From NCBI GenBank assembly GCA_922989275.2, contig OV277866.1:34303246-34367245 (forward strand): DNA of 64,000 bases. Direction: 5' to 3'. The notes under the pieces were generated by a model, which saw nothing but the letters and a program-made list of their open reading frames with translations, made no database searches and was not told the DNA's origin. This stretch comes from Gari tellinella (taxonomy: Eukaryota > Mollusca > Bivalvia > Cardiida > Psammobiidae). This document shows, one piece after another, positions 30,770 to 41,276 of this stretch (positions within the stretch are counted from its first letter, which is position 1; the number at the start of each line of letters is the position of its first letter). The translations under genes were made by a program, and so were the position numbers.

Positions 30770-31168
30770 TTGACTTAGGAAGTGACGTTACATGTAGCAC
30801 AGTACAAACACGTTTGTACAGGAACATATTTCTTCTGTGTTAAAATAAAATACGGATCTTCAGTTTTTACCTGCCTTATATCAGCGAACGTGAGACCAAT
30901 TCTTATGTCACAAGCGGGTCCAAGAAAATAAAGAGCTTGAGTTGAGTCTGATATTGTTCTCAAGCATTTGATTGGTCAGATTTGAGACGTTGCACAAATC
31001 AGACCATTCATATGCTTCCGAGCGATCTGCCCTAATTTGGCCTATCAAAGGCGTAAGAACGATCTTAGAATGAACTCAAATGTTTTATAAACTTGAGAGT
31101 CAAACGCTAACTGTTTGAAACGTACGTACGTCCTTAGCGGCAAAATCGCAGAGATCGAAGAAGGTATA
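30770..31168. other. No feature assigned; weak internal inverted similarity
   Basis: CTTGAGTTGAGTCTGATA and CTCAAGCATTTGATTGGTC sit near ATGAACTCAAATGTT..AACTTGAG, a weak inverted arrangement. No end motif is recognised. Confidence 0.35.
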
Positions 31169-31401
31169 TAGTGGAGAAAACTTTATTTTACCCCAATAAA
31201 CGCGTTTTCTCTTAAATAATTTTTCAATTGCTAACAGTTTGGAGCCTGATCAATCTCTGGGTAACCCGACTCCAAACTGATTGCCACTCAGATATAAATA
31301 AATATTCAGAATTGTCAAAAAGGTGCAATATCCTCAATTTTATTGAAATACGTTTGCGTTTCGTTTGCGTTTAAACGGGAAAAAATAACGTTTTCTCCAC
31401 A
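31169..31401. mobile_element. Family A MITE, worn
   Basis: ATAGTGGAGAAAACTTTATT..CCAATAAACGCGTTTTCTC, hairpin GAGCCTGATCAATCTCTGGG with the right core missing, TTTGCGTTTCGTTTGCGTTT, ACGTTTTCTCCAC. Confidence 0.78.
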
Positions 31402-31499
31402 AGATCCTTACCCTTTAATCGAGATGATGGAACGCTCGCGTCATTTGCGTTTCTCGCGAGATCGTAGATTTTGTTATGCATGCTTTAACATTCAGCGCA

Positions 31500-33000
31500 C
31501 TCACTTACGAGTGGCCTACTAGAGTTGTATACGCGCAGTGCGGAGGCGGCCTGCGACTGTCGGACTTCGACTTCCAAGCAGGGCCCGTCTCAAAGAGGTT
31601 TTGAAAGCCTAAAACCTGCATTATTGCGGCAATCAATGCCTATCCATATTTGAACGCTACATTATAGCTGTTGAATTTTAAAACATTAAATGGTGTCAAA
31701 GCATATCGTTAGAACTCTTCTCGTCGGACATCGACTCTCATTGCACATAATCAGGATAGAAAGATGAATAAACGCAGGCGTTTAAGCAGACATTACTTTA
31801 CAACAGGCTAAAGGTTACGAATGAAATATGCGTGGAGACCTGTAAAGGTATCCTTCCGAAACGCCCGCACCTAATTTGAAAAGAATTTAATTTCTTTAGC
31901 TGGATTGTTTCGATCATACATACGTTAATTCTGAGGCATTTTGAAGAAAATGGAAAAGATAGATAAGGAAGCAATTTCTATTGTTTCATGTTGGCTACCG
32001 ATCTGACATACTTTGGAGAAAACGTTATTTTTCCGTTCAAACGCAAAGGCATTGTAATGAAATATAGAAAATGACATTTTTTTAAAACAGTTCTGACTAC
32101 CAGTTTTTTTAACCTGAATGGCAAAACGTTTGGAGCAGGCGTCTGATCTGGCTCCAAACTGTTTGCAATTAAAAATAATAGTTTAAGATTAAACGCGGTT
32201 ATTTGGAAATAAAACGTTTCTCTACTGTACTCTGCACGCTGCAAACGGGGCAAAAAATGCTATCCTAAACAGCAAGCAGAGGTAATTGAACACGCTACGG
32301 GTCTATGGTGTTTCAATTTTGCACTTAATGGACTACCCTGACAGGACCTCTCAGTCGTAATTATTATTGATTTTTCAGGAGTAACAAGTAGATGTAAAAT
32401 TCACAAGTTTGAATTTTGCATAAATTGCAGACGACAAATTAAGCGGACGTTATTTTGTCTGCGAGAGAGGGTTAAGAGTGACTGGCTGAATTTGGCATAG
32501 CCTTCTAGTGCTAATATCGAACTGACTAGACTTTTCAAGTACATAATTTTGGGTCCAGATGATGACGCCGACAAGCCATTCGTCAAGTCACAACTAAAAC
32601 TGTTCCACACTCATAGTCAAATTTCTTAACTATAAAGGATTCAAATTACTATTATATAGGGCTCAGGGAGAATACCGTTACATATCGTCCATGAGCTTGA
32701 CCTTTAGCCTGTTATAAAATGGTGTCTGCTTAAACTCTTGCGTTTCTTCATCTTTCTATTCTGATTATTTACCATGAGAGTATAGGTCCAAAGGGAAGAG
32801 ATCGAACGATATGCTTTAACTCCATTAGACGCTTTAAAATTTAACAGCTATAATATAACGTTGAAATATGGATAGGTATTTGCCGCAATAATGCAGGTTT
32901 TAGGCTTTCAAAACCTCTTTGAGACGGGCCCTGCTTGAACGTCGGAGTACGCAGTCGCAGTCCGACGTCCGACCTGCGCGTATACATCTCTACTACACAC
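31500..33000. repeat. Inverted duplication 1: arms about 300 bp, spacer about 880 bp
   Basis: The arm at 31500-31816 is repeated inverted at 32697-33000. Shared blocks are TTGTATACGCGCAG / CTGCGCGTATACA, GGGCCCGTCTCAAAGAGGTT / AACCTCTTTGAGACGGGCCC, CTAAAACCTGCATTATTGCG / CGCAATAATGCAGGTTTTAG, and ACAGGCTAAAGGT / ACCTTTAGCCTGT. The arms have diverged by small changes. The spacer contains a worn family A element and no recognised gene. Confidence 0.88.
32009..32229. mobile_element. Family A MITE, worn
   Basis: ACTTTGGAGAAAACGTTATT left, hairpin reduced to TTTGGAGCAGGCGTCTGATC-TGGCTCC, AACGCGGTTATTTGG and AACGTTTCTCTACTGTA right. Sits in the spacer of inverted duplication 1. Confidence 0.75.
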
Positions 33001-33078
33001 TGGTAAGACGTAACGTCGCCGACTGCTGTTCTACGTTCCCACTGCTGTAAAATCTACGCTATAACTGTGGAACAAAAA

Positions 33079-33105
33079 TGGCTGCGCCCTTGATAAACAA
33101 CGAGG
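33079..33105 (+). CDS. Candidate first coding exon of the zinc-finger gene (left arm)
   Basis: ATG GCT GCG CCC TTG ATA AAC AAC GAG encodes MAAPLINNE and stops at a good donor, GAG|GTAAGG. The start is chosen because it is the first ATG after a GC-richer stretch and has an A at -3 (AAAATGG). Phase 0 joins cleanly with exon 34081. The exon lies inside an arm of the inverted duplication, so an identical copy sits on the opposite strand at 36,339-36,365. It could instead be the first exon of another transcript. Confidence 0.6.
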
Positions 33106-33605
33106 TAAGGACAATGAAACGTTGTTTTTGAGAGTCTTTCTTTATAATATCAAAAAAGGAGTAGTTGCACGGAATATCCCGGTTATATGTGCATGCTCCG
33201 GCGTTGTGTTCTCGTTGGATACTCGCTTAGTTAAAACGTTTAACTCGATAAAGTTGCGACAGATACCGGATTTCTTAAACATTTACGTGTGAAGAACTCC
33301 GAAAAAGCTTCGTAAAGCTGGTGTATTAGAGATTCTGCAATATTATCCAAACCAAAACACTCCCTGATGGACAGTATTGATAAATTGATATAAAAATGTC
33401 CCCTTTACGTGAATATAAAAACTTTATAAGTTATTTTTCAAATACAACGTTCCTCCATGCCGGACACGATACAACGTTCAGACTGCAGGGTAAAAAATGC
33501 ATCGAGCTAATACTATACGTATAAGTGACTGTGCTCTCACTTACAAGACAGTTGAAGACATACCTTCAGTAGTGTGTACCTATAGACCTTTGTAGTGTAT
33601 ATTTT

Positions 33606-34080
33606 TAGACAACCACCCGGGTAACACTTGACAATGAACTTATAATCGTGGAATTAGGGCATGCATACATGTGTTTTAAAGCGATCTTGCGAGGCAACTT
33701 GCATAACATATCACTCATACTTAAAAGCAGGCCCGGCAAAGTATGTTTATGTAATTAATACCTGCTCTGTTAGTTGGTTAACCCTTTCGGCGCCGTAGTC
33801 GCATAAAGTAGACGTTGCAAAGAGTTCGGATCCAGATTAGACGCCGCGCAACGCGGCGTCTGATCAGGATCCAAACTGTTTGATACTTTTATCGATATTT
33901 CGTAAGTCATAAAACCTTAAATCTAACTTTGAAACGTTCTTGCAGAGAACAGTACTAAAGCAGACGACAATAAAGCGGCGAAGGGGTAAATATCTCCCGA
34001 ATAATTTGGCGCCGAAAGGGTAATGATTTTTTATACTGAAACACCACTCTTTCCTGATGACACGTTGTTTTACTTTTCAG
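33606..34080. repeat. Zinc-finger intron with a family G MITE
   Basis: 33778-34023 is an intact family G element: TTAACCCTTTCGGCGCCGTA, hairpin GAGTTCGGATCCAGATTAGA-CGCCGCGCAACGCGGCGTCT, AAACCTTAAATCTAACTTTG, AGCAGACGACAATAAAGCGG, and TTGGCGCCGAAAGGGTAA. It serves as the reference copy for family G. The intron ends at TTTTACTTTTCAG. Confidence 0.85.
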
Positions 34081-34498
34081 AACATGCGATCATTTATATG
34101 CGAAGAGTGTGGGAAGAAGCTGTCGTCACCCAGTTCACTGTCGCGGCACTGAAGAGAAGACACTCAAATGTGCAGTGTGAGAGAGAAAGTTTAATTTGAA
34201 GGCATCACTGAAGCAGCATCTAATAGCCCATTCATCAAAAGCTGAGAATACTTGCGCCAAATGTGGCAAACAATTCAAACATCGCCAGTCATTACAACAC
34301 CATATGAAAGGGCACTCGGGCAATACACAAAGAGTTCAGCGTCCATCCAAGAAACAAAGATGCCAGAACTGTGGCAGAGAGTTCTTACACATTCGCAAAC
34401 ATACCGTCGTCTGTGAAGAAGATTATGTGCAATGTCAACACTTTTTTTGTTTTTCCTCTTTGTGCCGATCTCATAGTAATATATTATTACGTAAATGA
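34081..34498 (+). pseudogene. C2H2 zinc-finger exon with broken frame
   Basis: It starts NMRSFICEECGKKLSSPSSL SRH, a finger whose first His is followed directly by TGA (34150-34152). The frame then shifts. In frame +2 the linker EEKTLKC, then AV, a TGA at 34178-34180 where the second Cys belongs, then KFNLKASLKQHLIAH. The third finger CAKCGKQFKHRQSLQHH-MKGH is complete, and the fourth is a C2HC type, CQNCGREFLHIRKHTVVC. A small deletion at the end of finger 1 would explain the frame change. Known role of the family: DNA-binding regulators in the nucleus. Start and stop codons suggest decay, but an alternative start at finger 3 cannot be excluded. An AATAAATAAA signal is at 34538-34547. Confidence 0.72.
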
Positions 34499-35857
34499 TT
34501 CTTGTTTGTTTCATAATAAGAGTTTCTATATTTTGAATAAATAAAAGAATGAACATATAGTTTAGATTTATTACTGTTACAAAGTTACAAACACATTTCT
34601 TATGGTTACAGAATGATACGAGCGTTGGTTATCGAAAACTAGACCAATAAGAATGAGATACAAAAATTGTGGAAGACCTGTTTAGACATAACTATTAAAT
34701 ACCTTATCAGAAGTCCATCACAGTGACAATGTAATCGAGACGACTTTTAAAACATGATGTCAATCCGACAATGGGTAACTACAATTTGCACTCGTGTTTT
34801 AAATCGGATTTCAACTAAATTGTCACAATCGTGTGATAAATTTAGACCATTGAGCTGTAGATTGACTGTGATAACTATAAACGGTTCCAACTATAAAACA
34901 AACTTTATGGATCGTCTTGAAAGCATGACTATTTGATGTCTCGATTCCATGTTGCTGGAATGGACTTCTGACACTGTTCTAAACCGCAGCACTTTGGTCT
35001 TCCTTGTTCCACATTTATTTCAGGTCACAGGTGCTCGTCGCATGCTATGTCTCTACCCCAATCAGAAAAACAAACTTTTGCAAGATCCCATGTTCTTATT
35101 ATCTAAACCAAATATGAAATAATATGTATAATTAAAAAATATCCGCGAACATAGTAGCTCTATAACTATAATAAGTAAAATATATTCCATTCCCGCAGAA
35201 ATCGATGTATGCACTCGCGGCTTTCATCCTTGCAAGCTTGTTTGACCACCAATTGTCATACACTTAGTCTAATTTATCAAACAAATCACCACTCTTGATG
35301 ATTGGCCAACTATTTTAACACACGCTTTTAAAACGAGTCGTCAAATTAACAAACTCCTCTTGGACAATGTTAGTCACTGAAGGATAATTTTCACAGTCAA
35401 TAAACTGGAGCTCTATTAGTGAATATAAATGTCTCCTTCAGTGAATATAAAAACTTAACAGGTTCTTTGATAGATGAGACCAAGTTTACGACAGTTGGTG
35501 GTCGTACAAGCTTGCAAGGGTGACATCTGCGAATTCAAGTACCCATTTTAGAGACGATTTCGTCCGGAGTAAATTTCCATTTCCAAATGCCCCACCTCCC
35601 CTATCTGGTGTGTTTGGCTTCCTCTCGTTTAGGCATGAATCCCCCGAATGGTAACTAAAACCGTTCTGGTTCCGCACCTTTATGAACAAAATGCCTTTTT
35701 CGAGTGCATCTGTCGGTGCCTCTGACAAAGCGAATGCATACGTAGAATAGATCACACCAATCCATATTTGATTATTTGCTAAATATATGCATATAGCCAT
35801 GTAGATTTCAAATTTGCACAACAATCAGAATCAAAGCGTTCCTAAAATATACGCTAC
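34499..35857. other. Spacer of inverted duplication 2, no gene seen
   Basis: It contains the AATAAATAAA polyadenylation signal near 34538, the small inverted pair at 35215-35285 and 35468-35530, and AT-rich sequence. A GC-richer stretch at 35560-35720 has an open frame on the minus strand (ALEKGILFIKVRNQNGFSYH) but no domain I can name. Confidence 0.4.
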
Positions 35858-36338
35858 AAAGGTCTATAGGTACACACTACTCAAGGTATGTCTTCAACTG
35901 TCTTGTAAGTGAGAGCAAAGTCGCGTATACGTATAGTATTAGCTCGATGCATTTTTTACCCTGCAGTCTGAACGTTGTATCGTGTCCAGCATGGAGGAAC
36001 GTTGTATTTGTAAAATAACCTATGAAGTTTTTATATTCATGTAAAGGGGACATTTTTATATCAATTTATCAATACTGTCCATCAGGGAGTGTTTTGGTTT
36101 GGATAATATTGCAGAATCTCTAATACACCAGCTTAACGAAGCTTTTTCGGAGTTCATCACACGTAAATGTTCAAGAAATCCGGTATCTGTCGCAACTTTA
36201 TCGAGTTAAACGTCTTAACTAAGCGAGTATCCAACGAGAACACAACGCCGGAGCATGCACATATAACCGGGATATTCCGTGCAACTACTCCTTTTTTGAT
36301 ATTATAAAGAAAGACTCTCAAAAACAACGTTTCATTGT

Positions 36339-36365
36339 CCTTACCTCGTTGTTTATCAAGGGCGC
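36339..36365 (-). CDS. Mirror copy of the first exon, right arm
   Basis: Read on the minus strand, ATGGCTGCGCCCTTGATAAA CAACGAG|GTAAGG gives the same MAAPLINNE and the same splice donor as 33079-33105. It faces the zinc-finger gene from its 3' side. Whether it is transcribed, and into what it splices, cannot be seen here. Confidence 0.5.
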
Positions 36366-36463
36366 AGCCATTTTTTTTCCACAGTTATAGCGTAGATTTA
36401 ACAGCAGTGGGAACGTAGAACAGCAGTCGGCGACGTTACGTCTTACCAGTGTGTACTACTCAA

Positions 36464-36664
36464 CAAGAACGCGCGTTGACAGTGACCTCCTTAACGTTTC
36501 TATAGCAGGAACACCGTCAGGAGCATGATCATACGACGGGTTACCTGGAGTCTGATTTGGCTGCGAACTGTTTATCATGCAAATTAAAAAGAGTCGCCAA
36601 AAGTGTCAAACAACTTGTATTTTTCTTTATTTTTTTTTAAATGCGTTTGTGTAACTTTTGCGAT
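36464..36664. repeat. Hairpin remnant
   Basis: AGGAGCATGATCATACGACG GGTTACCTGGAGTCTGATTTGG is a decayed internal hairpin, followed by a TTTTTTTTTAAATGCGTTTG piece of family A. Confidence 0.45.
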
Positions 36665-36914
36665 TACAGTGGATAATCTGTTATTCTTTCCCAATAAACG
36701 CGTTTACGCTAAAACTATTATTTGCAGTGCAAACAGTTTGGAGCCAGATCAGACGCCGGGTAACCCGGCGTCTGATCAGGCTCCAGACTGTTTGCCACCA
36801 AGATAAACATGAATTATCAGAATTGTCAAAAAGTTGTACTTTTCTACGTTTTAGTGTTTTGCGTTTGCGTACGTTTGCGTTTAAACGGGAAAGAATAACA
36901 GATTCTCCACTGTA
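36665..36914. mobile_element. Family A MITE, full length, reverse orientation
   Basis: TACAGTGGATAATCTGTTAT to AACAGATTCTCCACTGTA, complete hairpin, close in sequence to 10724-10973. It is followed at once by a 26-base echo of an end: AAAGGGAAAGAACAACTTTT-CCACTGTA. Confidence 0.92.
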
Positions 36915-38148
36915 AAAGGGAAAGAACAACTTTTCCACTGTAATAGCAATTGTTTGGACAAGCGATATAATTAGTGAAACTAAAAGCAGCATGAAGGCTA
37001 TAACATGTAGGAAATATATATTTGAGCCATGCCATGAGACAACCTGATTTTGTGTATTGCAAACAGTGTAGATCAGTCAAGGCGCTACGTCAAAACTGCG
37101 ACGGTTTGTCTTGACCTACACTATATGACACCTACAAGCACCTGTTTACATGTAGCTGTATTATTTACGGTATTTGGCAGTGAAGACAATCTTCAGATAC
37201 AGAGCTTAAGATAACAACGGTGTTTGATCTGTATATTCTTGCAATGCAATAAGGCTGGTTTTGTAATGGCATGGCTCAGTTCCTTATTCCCATCTGACAG
37301 GTAAGAAAGGGATCCTTAATCTATATTATCGGCTTCAGATTTGGCTAGCGTTTAATCGTATTCCAATGAATTAACTGTTTTAACAAAATCTTATTTATTG
37401 AAAGAATGACGTAAAACAACGATGCCCCCATTGTATCAATTTTAGCGTAAAGCTGTTGGGTGATATTGTTACAGAGAAAAAAGTTTTTCTTTCCCAATTA
37501 AACGTGCTAAAACGTTATGTCCATAACAAACAGACTGGAAACAGATCAGAGGCCGGAGAACCATAACATGCTCAAAACTGTTTGCAAATCGGATAAAGGT
37601 ACATGTAAATCATCAGAATGTTCGGGAAACATCCTATTTCTCCATTTAATAGATTCTTGTTTGTGTTTCGTTTCATTTAAAACGGGAACAAGCAACGACT
37701 TTTTACTGTAGTTATACTTGTTATCAATTGTTGGTGATAAAAATACTCTATCAAAGATACGTGTTATATATTCACATTAAAACAATGAAAATATGGTCTT
37801 TTTCTACTTTTGATTTGAAAATATCCTATTTATATACGGGAAGATGTTACTCTTTCCCATTTAAAAGAAACCATCACTGTATACATGTACATGCGAAGCA
37901 GTAAATTGTATATTAGAATCATGGTTTTGGGGGAAATATTGATGAAACAAGAACTGTCACTGAAATATGACAATGTTCAGAACTGATGCGTTGACCTATT
38001 GTGATATATTATAATATAATATATATACGGAAGTTATAAGCCATGTTAAAGATTTCCATCAAATTTGACTCTAAATGTCAAAGGCATTGAGGGAGTAGTA
38101 TACATTGTATGTCTGCTGCAAAGTCTTGTCACCATGGGCACTGTGTCC
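36915..38148. repeat. Intergenic, with hairpin and worn family A pieces
   Basis: 37045-37125: GCAAACAGTGTAGATCAGTC AAGGCGC..GCGACGGTTTGTCTTGACCTACACT, a variant hairpin. 37469-37709: worn family A (TACAGAGAAAAAAGTTTTTC, GGAAACAGATCAGAGGCCGG, CGACTTTTTACTGTA). Otherwise unassigned. Confidence 0.5.
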
Positions 38149-38995
38149 AAGTATGAAGTAAATCCATTGAAAAATAAAGAAAGTATGGCCAATGTTGAAG
38201 CTTTTAACAAATTAGATCATCTAGGTCAAGGTCATCGAGGTATCAATGTCAAATAAGTATACGTCAGCTGAAAGTTCCTGTATCAAGGGGTGTTGTGACT
38301 AAGTATGAAGTAAATCCATTGAAAAATAAGGAAAGTATGGCCAATGTTGAAGCTTTTAACAAATTAGATCATCTAGGTCAAGGTCATCGAGGTATCAATG
38401 TCAAATAAGTATACGTCAGCTGAAAGTTCCTGTCTCAAGGGGTGTTGTGACTAAGTATGAAGTAAATCCATTTGCCAATAAGGAAGTTATGGCCAATGTT
38501 AGAGGGTTTTTTAAACAATATACTCACGGTCAATGTCATTGAGGGGCCAAAGTCAAAAAAAGGTTTATTTCAATTGAAAGGTGCTGTCCCAAAGGGTGTT
38601 GTACAGTGGAGATAACGTTATTCTTTTCCAAAAACCGCGTTAAAGCTTAAACTATTTCCCCCCATGCAAACAGTTTGGAGCCTGATCAGACAGCGGGTAA
38701 CAGGTTCCAAACTGTTGGCCACTCATTTTTTATAATACATGGTTAGATTTATCAAAATGATGTCATTTTCTCCATTTTAATGCAATGCGTTTGCGTTTGT
38801 TTGCGTTTATACGGGAGATAATATCGATTCCCCTCTGTATTTAGGTATGATACAATTCCATTCAGTAATAAGTAAGTTATGAGCAATGTTTAAGTTTTCG
38901 GACGGAATGACAGACAGACAGACAGACAAACGGACGGACTGGCAGACAGACGGACAATTCAGAAACTATATTTCTTCCTTCAGCGGCATAAAAAA
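38149..38995. repeat. Minisatellite, period 152 bp, interrupted by a family A MITE
   Basis: AAGTATGAAGTAAATCCATT recurs at 38149, 38301 and 38453, an exact spacing of 152. The first two units (…GGCCAATGTTGAAGCTTTTA…) are almost identical; the third has diverged. A fourth begins before 38602 (AAAGGGTGTTG) and continues after 38839 (TTTAGGTATGATACAATTCC), split by the MITE. A (GACA)n/(GACG)n tail and AGCGGCATAAAA end the block. Confidence 0.9.
38602..38839. mobile_element. Family A MITE inside the 152-bp minisatellite
   Basis: TACAGTGGAGATAACGTTAT to CGATTCCCCTCTGTA, hairpin shortened (GAGCCTGATCAGACAGCGGG TAACAGGTTCC). GTTG-TA and TA-TTTAGG flank it. Confidence 0.83.
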
Positions 38996-39459
38996 CCTTG
39001 ATATAAGAGGTATATATAGTTCCCCATGTCGTCGGATAGGCAACACAGCTGTTTTACTGTGAACTGAAAATAAAATTGTTAGACATTTCAACGAAATGTT
39101 ATCTTCTACATTATATTGAATTGCGTTTGCGTTGAACCGAAAAATAATACCGCTGGAGATGTTAGTGTATACACCGATCTGAGCCTAGGCATGTAGTACA
39201 CTAATGAGTGAAAGATAAATGTGTGTAAATCTGTGTTTGAGTATTCAAGAGTTGTCTTTCCTGGGTAATGTACCTCTAATCCACAAAACACGAACAGACC
39301 AGGAATTGCATAAAAATACTTCGATTCCATTCGAACGTCAGTCTGCAAAAGTGGCACTTATCCAAGTTTTCAAAACAACTAAAATGGAACTTGAAAAACC
39401 ATTTGAGCTGATATAAGTGTCTGACTAAAAAAAGGATACTTCTCTCTTACTCGTTTTAC
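38996..39459. other. No feature assigned
   Basis: A short trace of a family A end is near 39100-39155 (TTATATTGAATTGCGTTTGC). Nothing else recognised. Confidence 0.35.
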
Positions 39460-39711
39460 TTAACCCTTTACCTGATAGCCTATTTCTAGTATTGAAAATA
39501 GGTGACTACTTAAAGCAGGTTGAAAATAAAGCAGAATGCGCCATATGGCGCATTCTGCTTTACTTTCAGCCTACTTTAAGTTACTATTTGCTAGTATATA
39601 GAAAATATTTCTTATAGTATATATTCATGACAGTATAAAATGGAACTATTTTCTTTGGCGGATGAATAAAATGAATGCGCTAAAAGTCGCTTCTATAAGG
39701 GAAAGGGTTAA
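39460..39711. mobile_element. Family S TTAA-type MITE, full length
   Basis: TTAACCCTTTACCTGATAGC, hairpin AAAGCAGGTTGAAAATAAAG-CAGAATGCGCC-ATAT-GGCGCATTCTGCTTTACTTT, then GCTAAAAGTCGCTTCTATAA, GGGAAAGGGTTAA. The right TTAA (39708-39711) is shared with the next element. Confidence 0.92.
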
Positions 39712-39925
39712 CACTGTCACTTCCGAGGACGCCTAACGTCGAATTTGCAAACAGTTTGGAACCGGATCAGAAGCCACGTGAGGTTGCTTCTGATCAGGAT
39801 CAACCCTGTTAGTTGTATCGATATCTCTCAAGTCAATATACCAAATATATATCTTTATATCTTTGAAACGATCTTGCAGACAACAATATTGAAGCAGACG
39901 ACAATGTGGCGGGGAGGGACAAACG
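39708..39925. mobile_element. Family G TTAA-type MITE sharing a TTAA with family S
   Basis: TTAACACTGTCACTTCCGAG, hairpin AACAGTTTGGAACCGGATCA-GAAGCC.., AATATACCAAATATATATCT, GAAACGATCTTGCAGACAAC, AGCAGACGACAATGTGGCGG. The right end is worn (GGGAGGGACAAACG). Confidence 0.7.
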
Positions 39926-40232
39926 ATTACGATTAAGTTGACAATTATATTTATATTCAAACTAATTCAAATCCTTTAAAAAATGACTTTTAATTTGTTG
40001 TCTGCAATGTTGTTTCAAAATTACAAATTAGGCAGTTTGACTGCGGAAATTTCAAAACGAGTGTCAAATAGTTTCAATCCTGATCAGACGCCGCGTAACA
40101 CGACGTCTGATCAGGATCGAAACTGTTTGCAAACGCGCTTCAAAGCAAGGGTAACATTTGCAACCGTTTTACATCACTCTCATGACATCGTCTGCATTAT
40201 ACAATTTCGTCTGCATTAATTTATTATTAGGT
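39926..40232. repeat. Family G MITE, reverse orientation, worn
   Basis: TTGTTGTCTGCAATGTTGTT TCAAA..., hairpin AATAGTTTCAATCCTGATCA-GACGCCGCGTAACACGACGT, CAAACGCGCTTCAAAGC. Confidence 0.65.
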
Positions 40233-40490
40233 CAGGGCTGCCATAAGTTGACATGAAAAATCCTAAGATTCCCAAAATTGCATTTTTCAAGTGCGATTTT
40301 ACGAATCGTACCTTTACCCCATAGCCTTTTTCTTGTTTTGTTGACATGCGACTACTTAAAGCAGGTTGTAAGTAGAGCAGAATGCGCCTTAGGGCACATT
40401 CTGCTTTACTTTCAGCCTGCTTTAAGCTACCACGTACTGGGGAAAAATCCGGAGATTTAGGAAAAATCCGGAGAAATGGCAGCCCTGTTA
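40233..40490. mobile_element. AGGGCTGCCAT-ended element carrying a family S hairpin
   Basis: The left AGGGCTGCCATAAGTTGACA and the right GGAGAAATGGCAGCCCTG have inverse ends. Inside, 40315-40440 is a family S hairpin (AAAGCAGGTTGTAAGTAGAG-CAGAATGCGCC). ATCCGGAGATTTAGGAAAA repeats near the right end. Ends with CAGGGCTG-type sequence may indicate a hAT-like element (weak inference). Confidence 0.65.
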
Positions 40491-41276
40491 GGTATTTAGA
40501 CTAACGAAATATTTATATCAGTATTAAACAGATTTGGCCTTGAGAAATGCTATCTGTTTGCAAATAACTATTGCACTATTGAGCTGGCCTTGGCTACATG
40601 TATAATTTTAATACGTGTATTAATGTACAAGTACTGATTCGTAATATTTAGTTTTGTTTTGGATTCGAACTTTACTCAGAAACAAAGCTGAAAATGAAAC
40701 TACACGTAATTCCAAAACCAATGACATGCAGCGCTATATATCGATCTGGCTTTCTATGCACTGGCCAAGATATTTTAAACAGATAATATAAATTATAAAA
40801 CGAACAACAGTGCACACTATTGTCCTCTGATCTCGGTTTACATTGTTTGCAAAAGACAATGTACGATTCGCATGGTTGCAAAATATTTTACATCAAATTA
40901 GACAACTCCTTTAGGATCTTTCTGTTTTACTGTCATCTTGCTTAATGCTTTCACAAGTCTTCTATACAATCAATTAGCCGTCATTTAAATGGTCGTAATG
41001 GAGAGATGTTACTGTACTGGAATACCTGTGGGTAATCGGGCATTTCAAATCAGACAAAGTCCGTATAACATACACTTATACGCAGATACCCCCGCGGTGC
41101 TATTCAAAAAGTGTCCTCTTACATCTGATACCGGACACTTTTTCGGCGGAGCTGTCTGTTATCTATTTAGTCACACATTTCTATTTAGACAAACATTTGA
41201 ACCAATCATATTTGATCAGAAATTTAGAATTAAGAGCACCTGTTGAAACTGAATTGTCTGATTGGATAGTAGCCAG
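40491..41276. other. Family P remnant and unassigned sequence
   Basis: 40895-41022 keeps the right half of family P (AACTCCTTTAGGATCTTTCT, ATGGTCGTAATGGAGAGATG-TTACTGTA). 41108-41155 has AAAAAGTGTCCTCTTACATC / GGACACTTTTT, a small inverted pair. Confidence 0.5.

Larger units (their letters stand above)
32985..36463. repeat. Inverted duplication 2: arms about 610 bp around a zinc-finger gene
   Basis: The arm 32985-33600 recurs inverted at 35858-36463. Shared blocks are ACACTGGTAAGACGTAACGT / ACGTTACGTCTTACCAGTGT, ATGGCTGCGCCCTTGATAAA / TTTATCAAGGGCGCAGCCAT, CGGAGCATGCACATATAACC on the right arm, and GACAGTTGAAGACATACCTT / AGGTATGTCTTCAACTGTC. By eye the arms differ by scattered single changes and small gaps. 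A smaller inverted pair (CATCCTTGCAAGCTTGTTTG at 35225, ACAAGCTTGCAAGGGTGACA at 35506) lies in the spacer. Confidence 0.92.

Noticed and set aside
35486..35824. 112-codon minus-strand open frame in the inverted-duplication spacer
   Set aside because: Somewhat GC-richer, but no domain, splice sites or homology that I can see. Described only as spacer.
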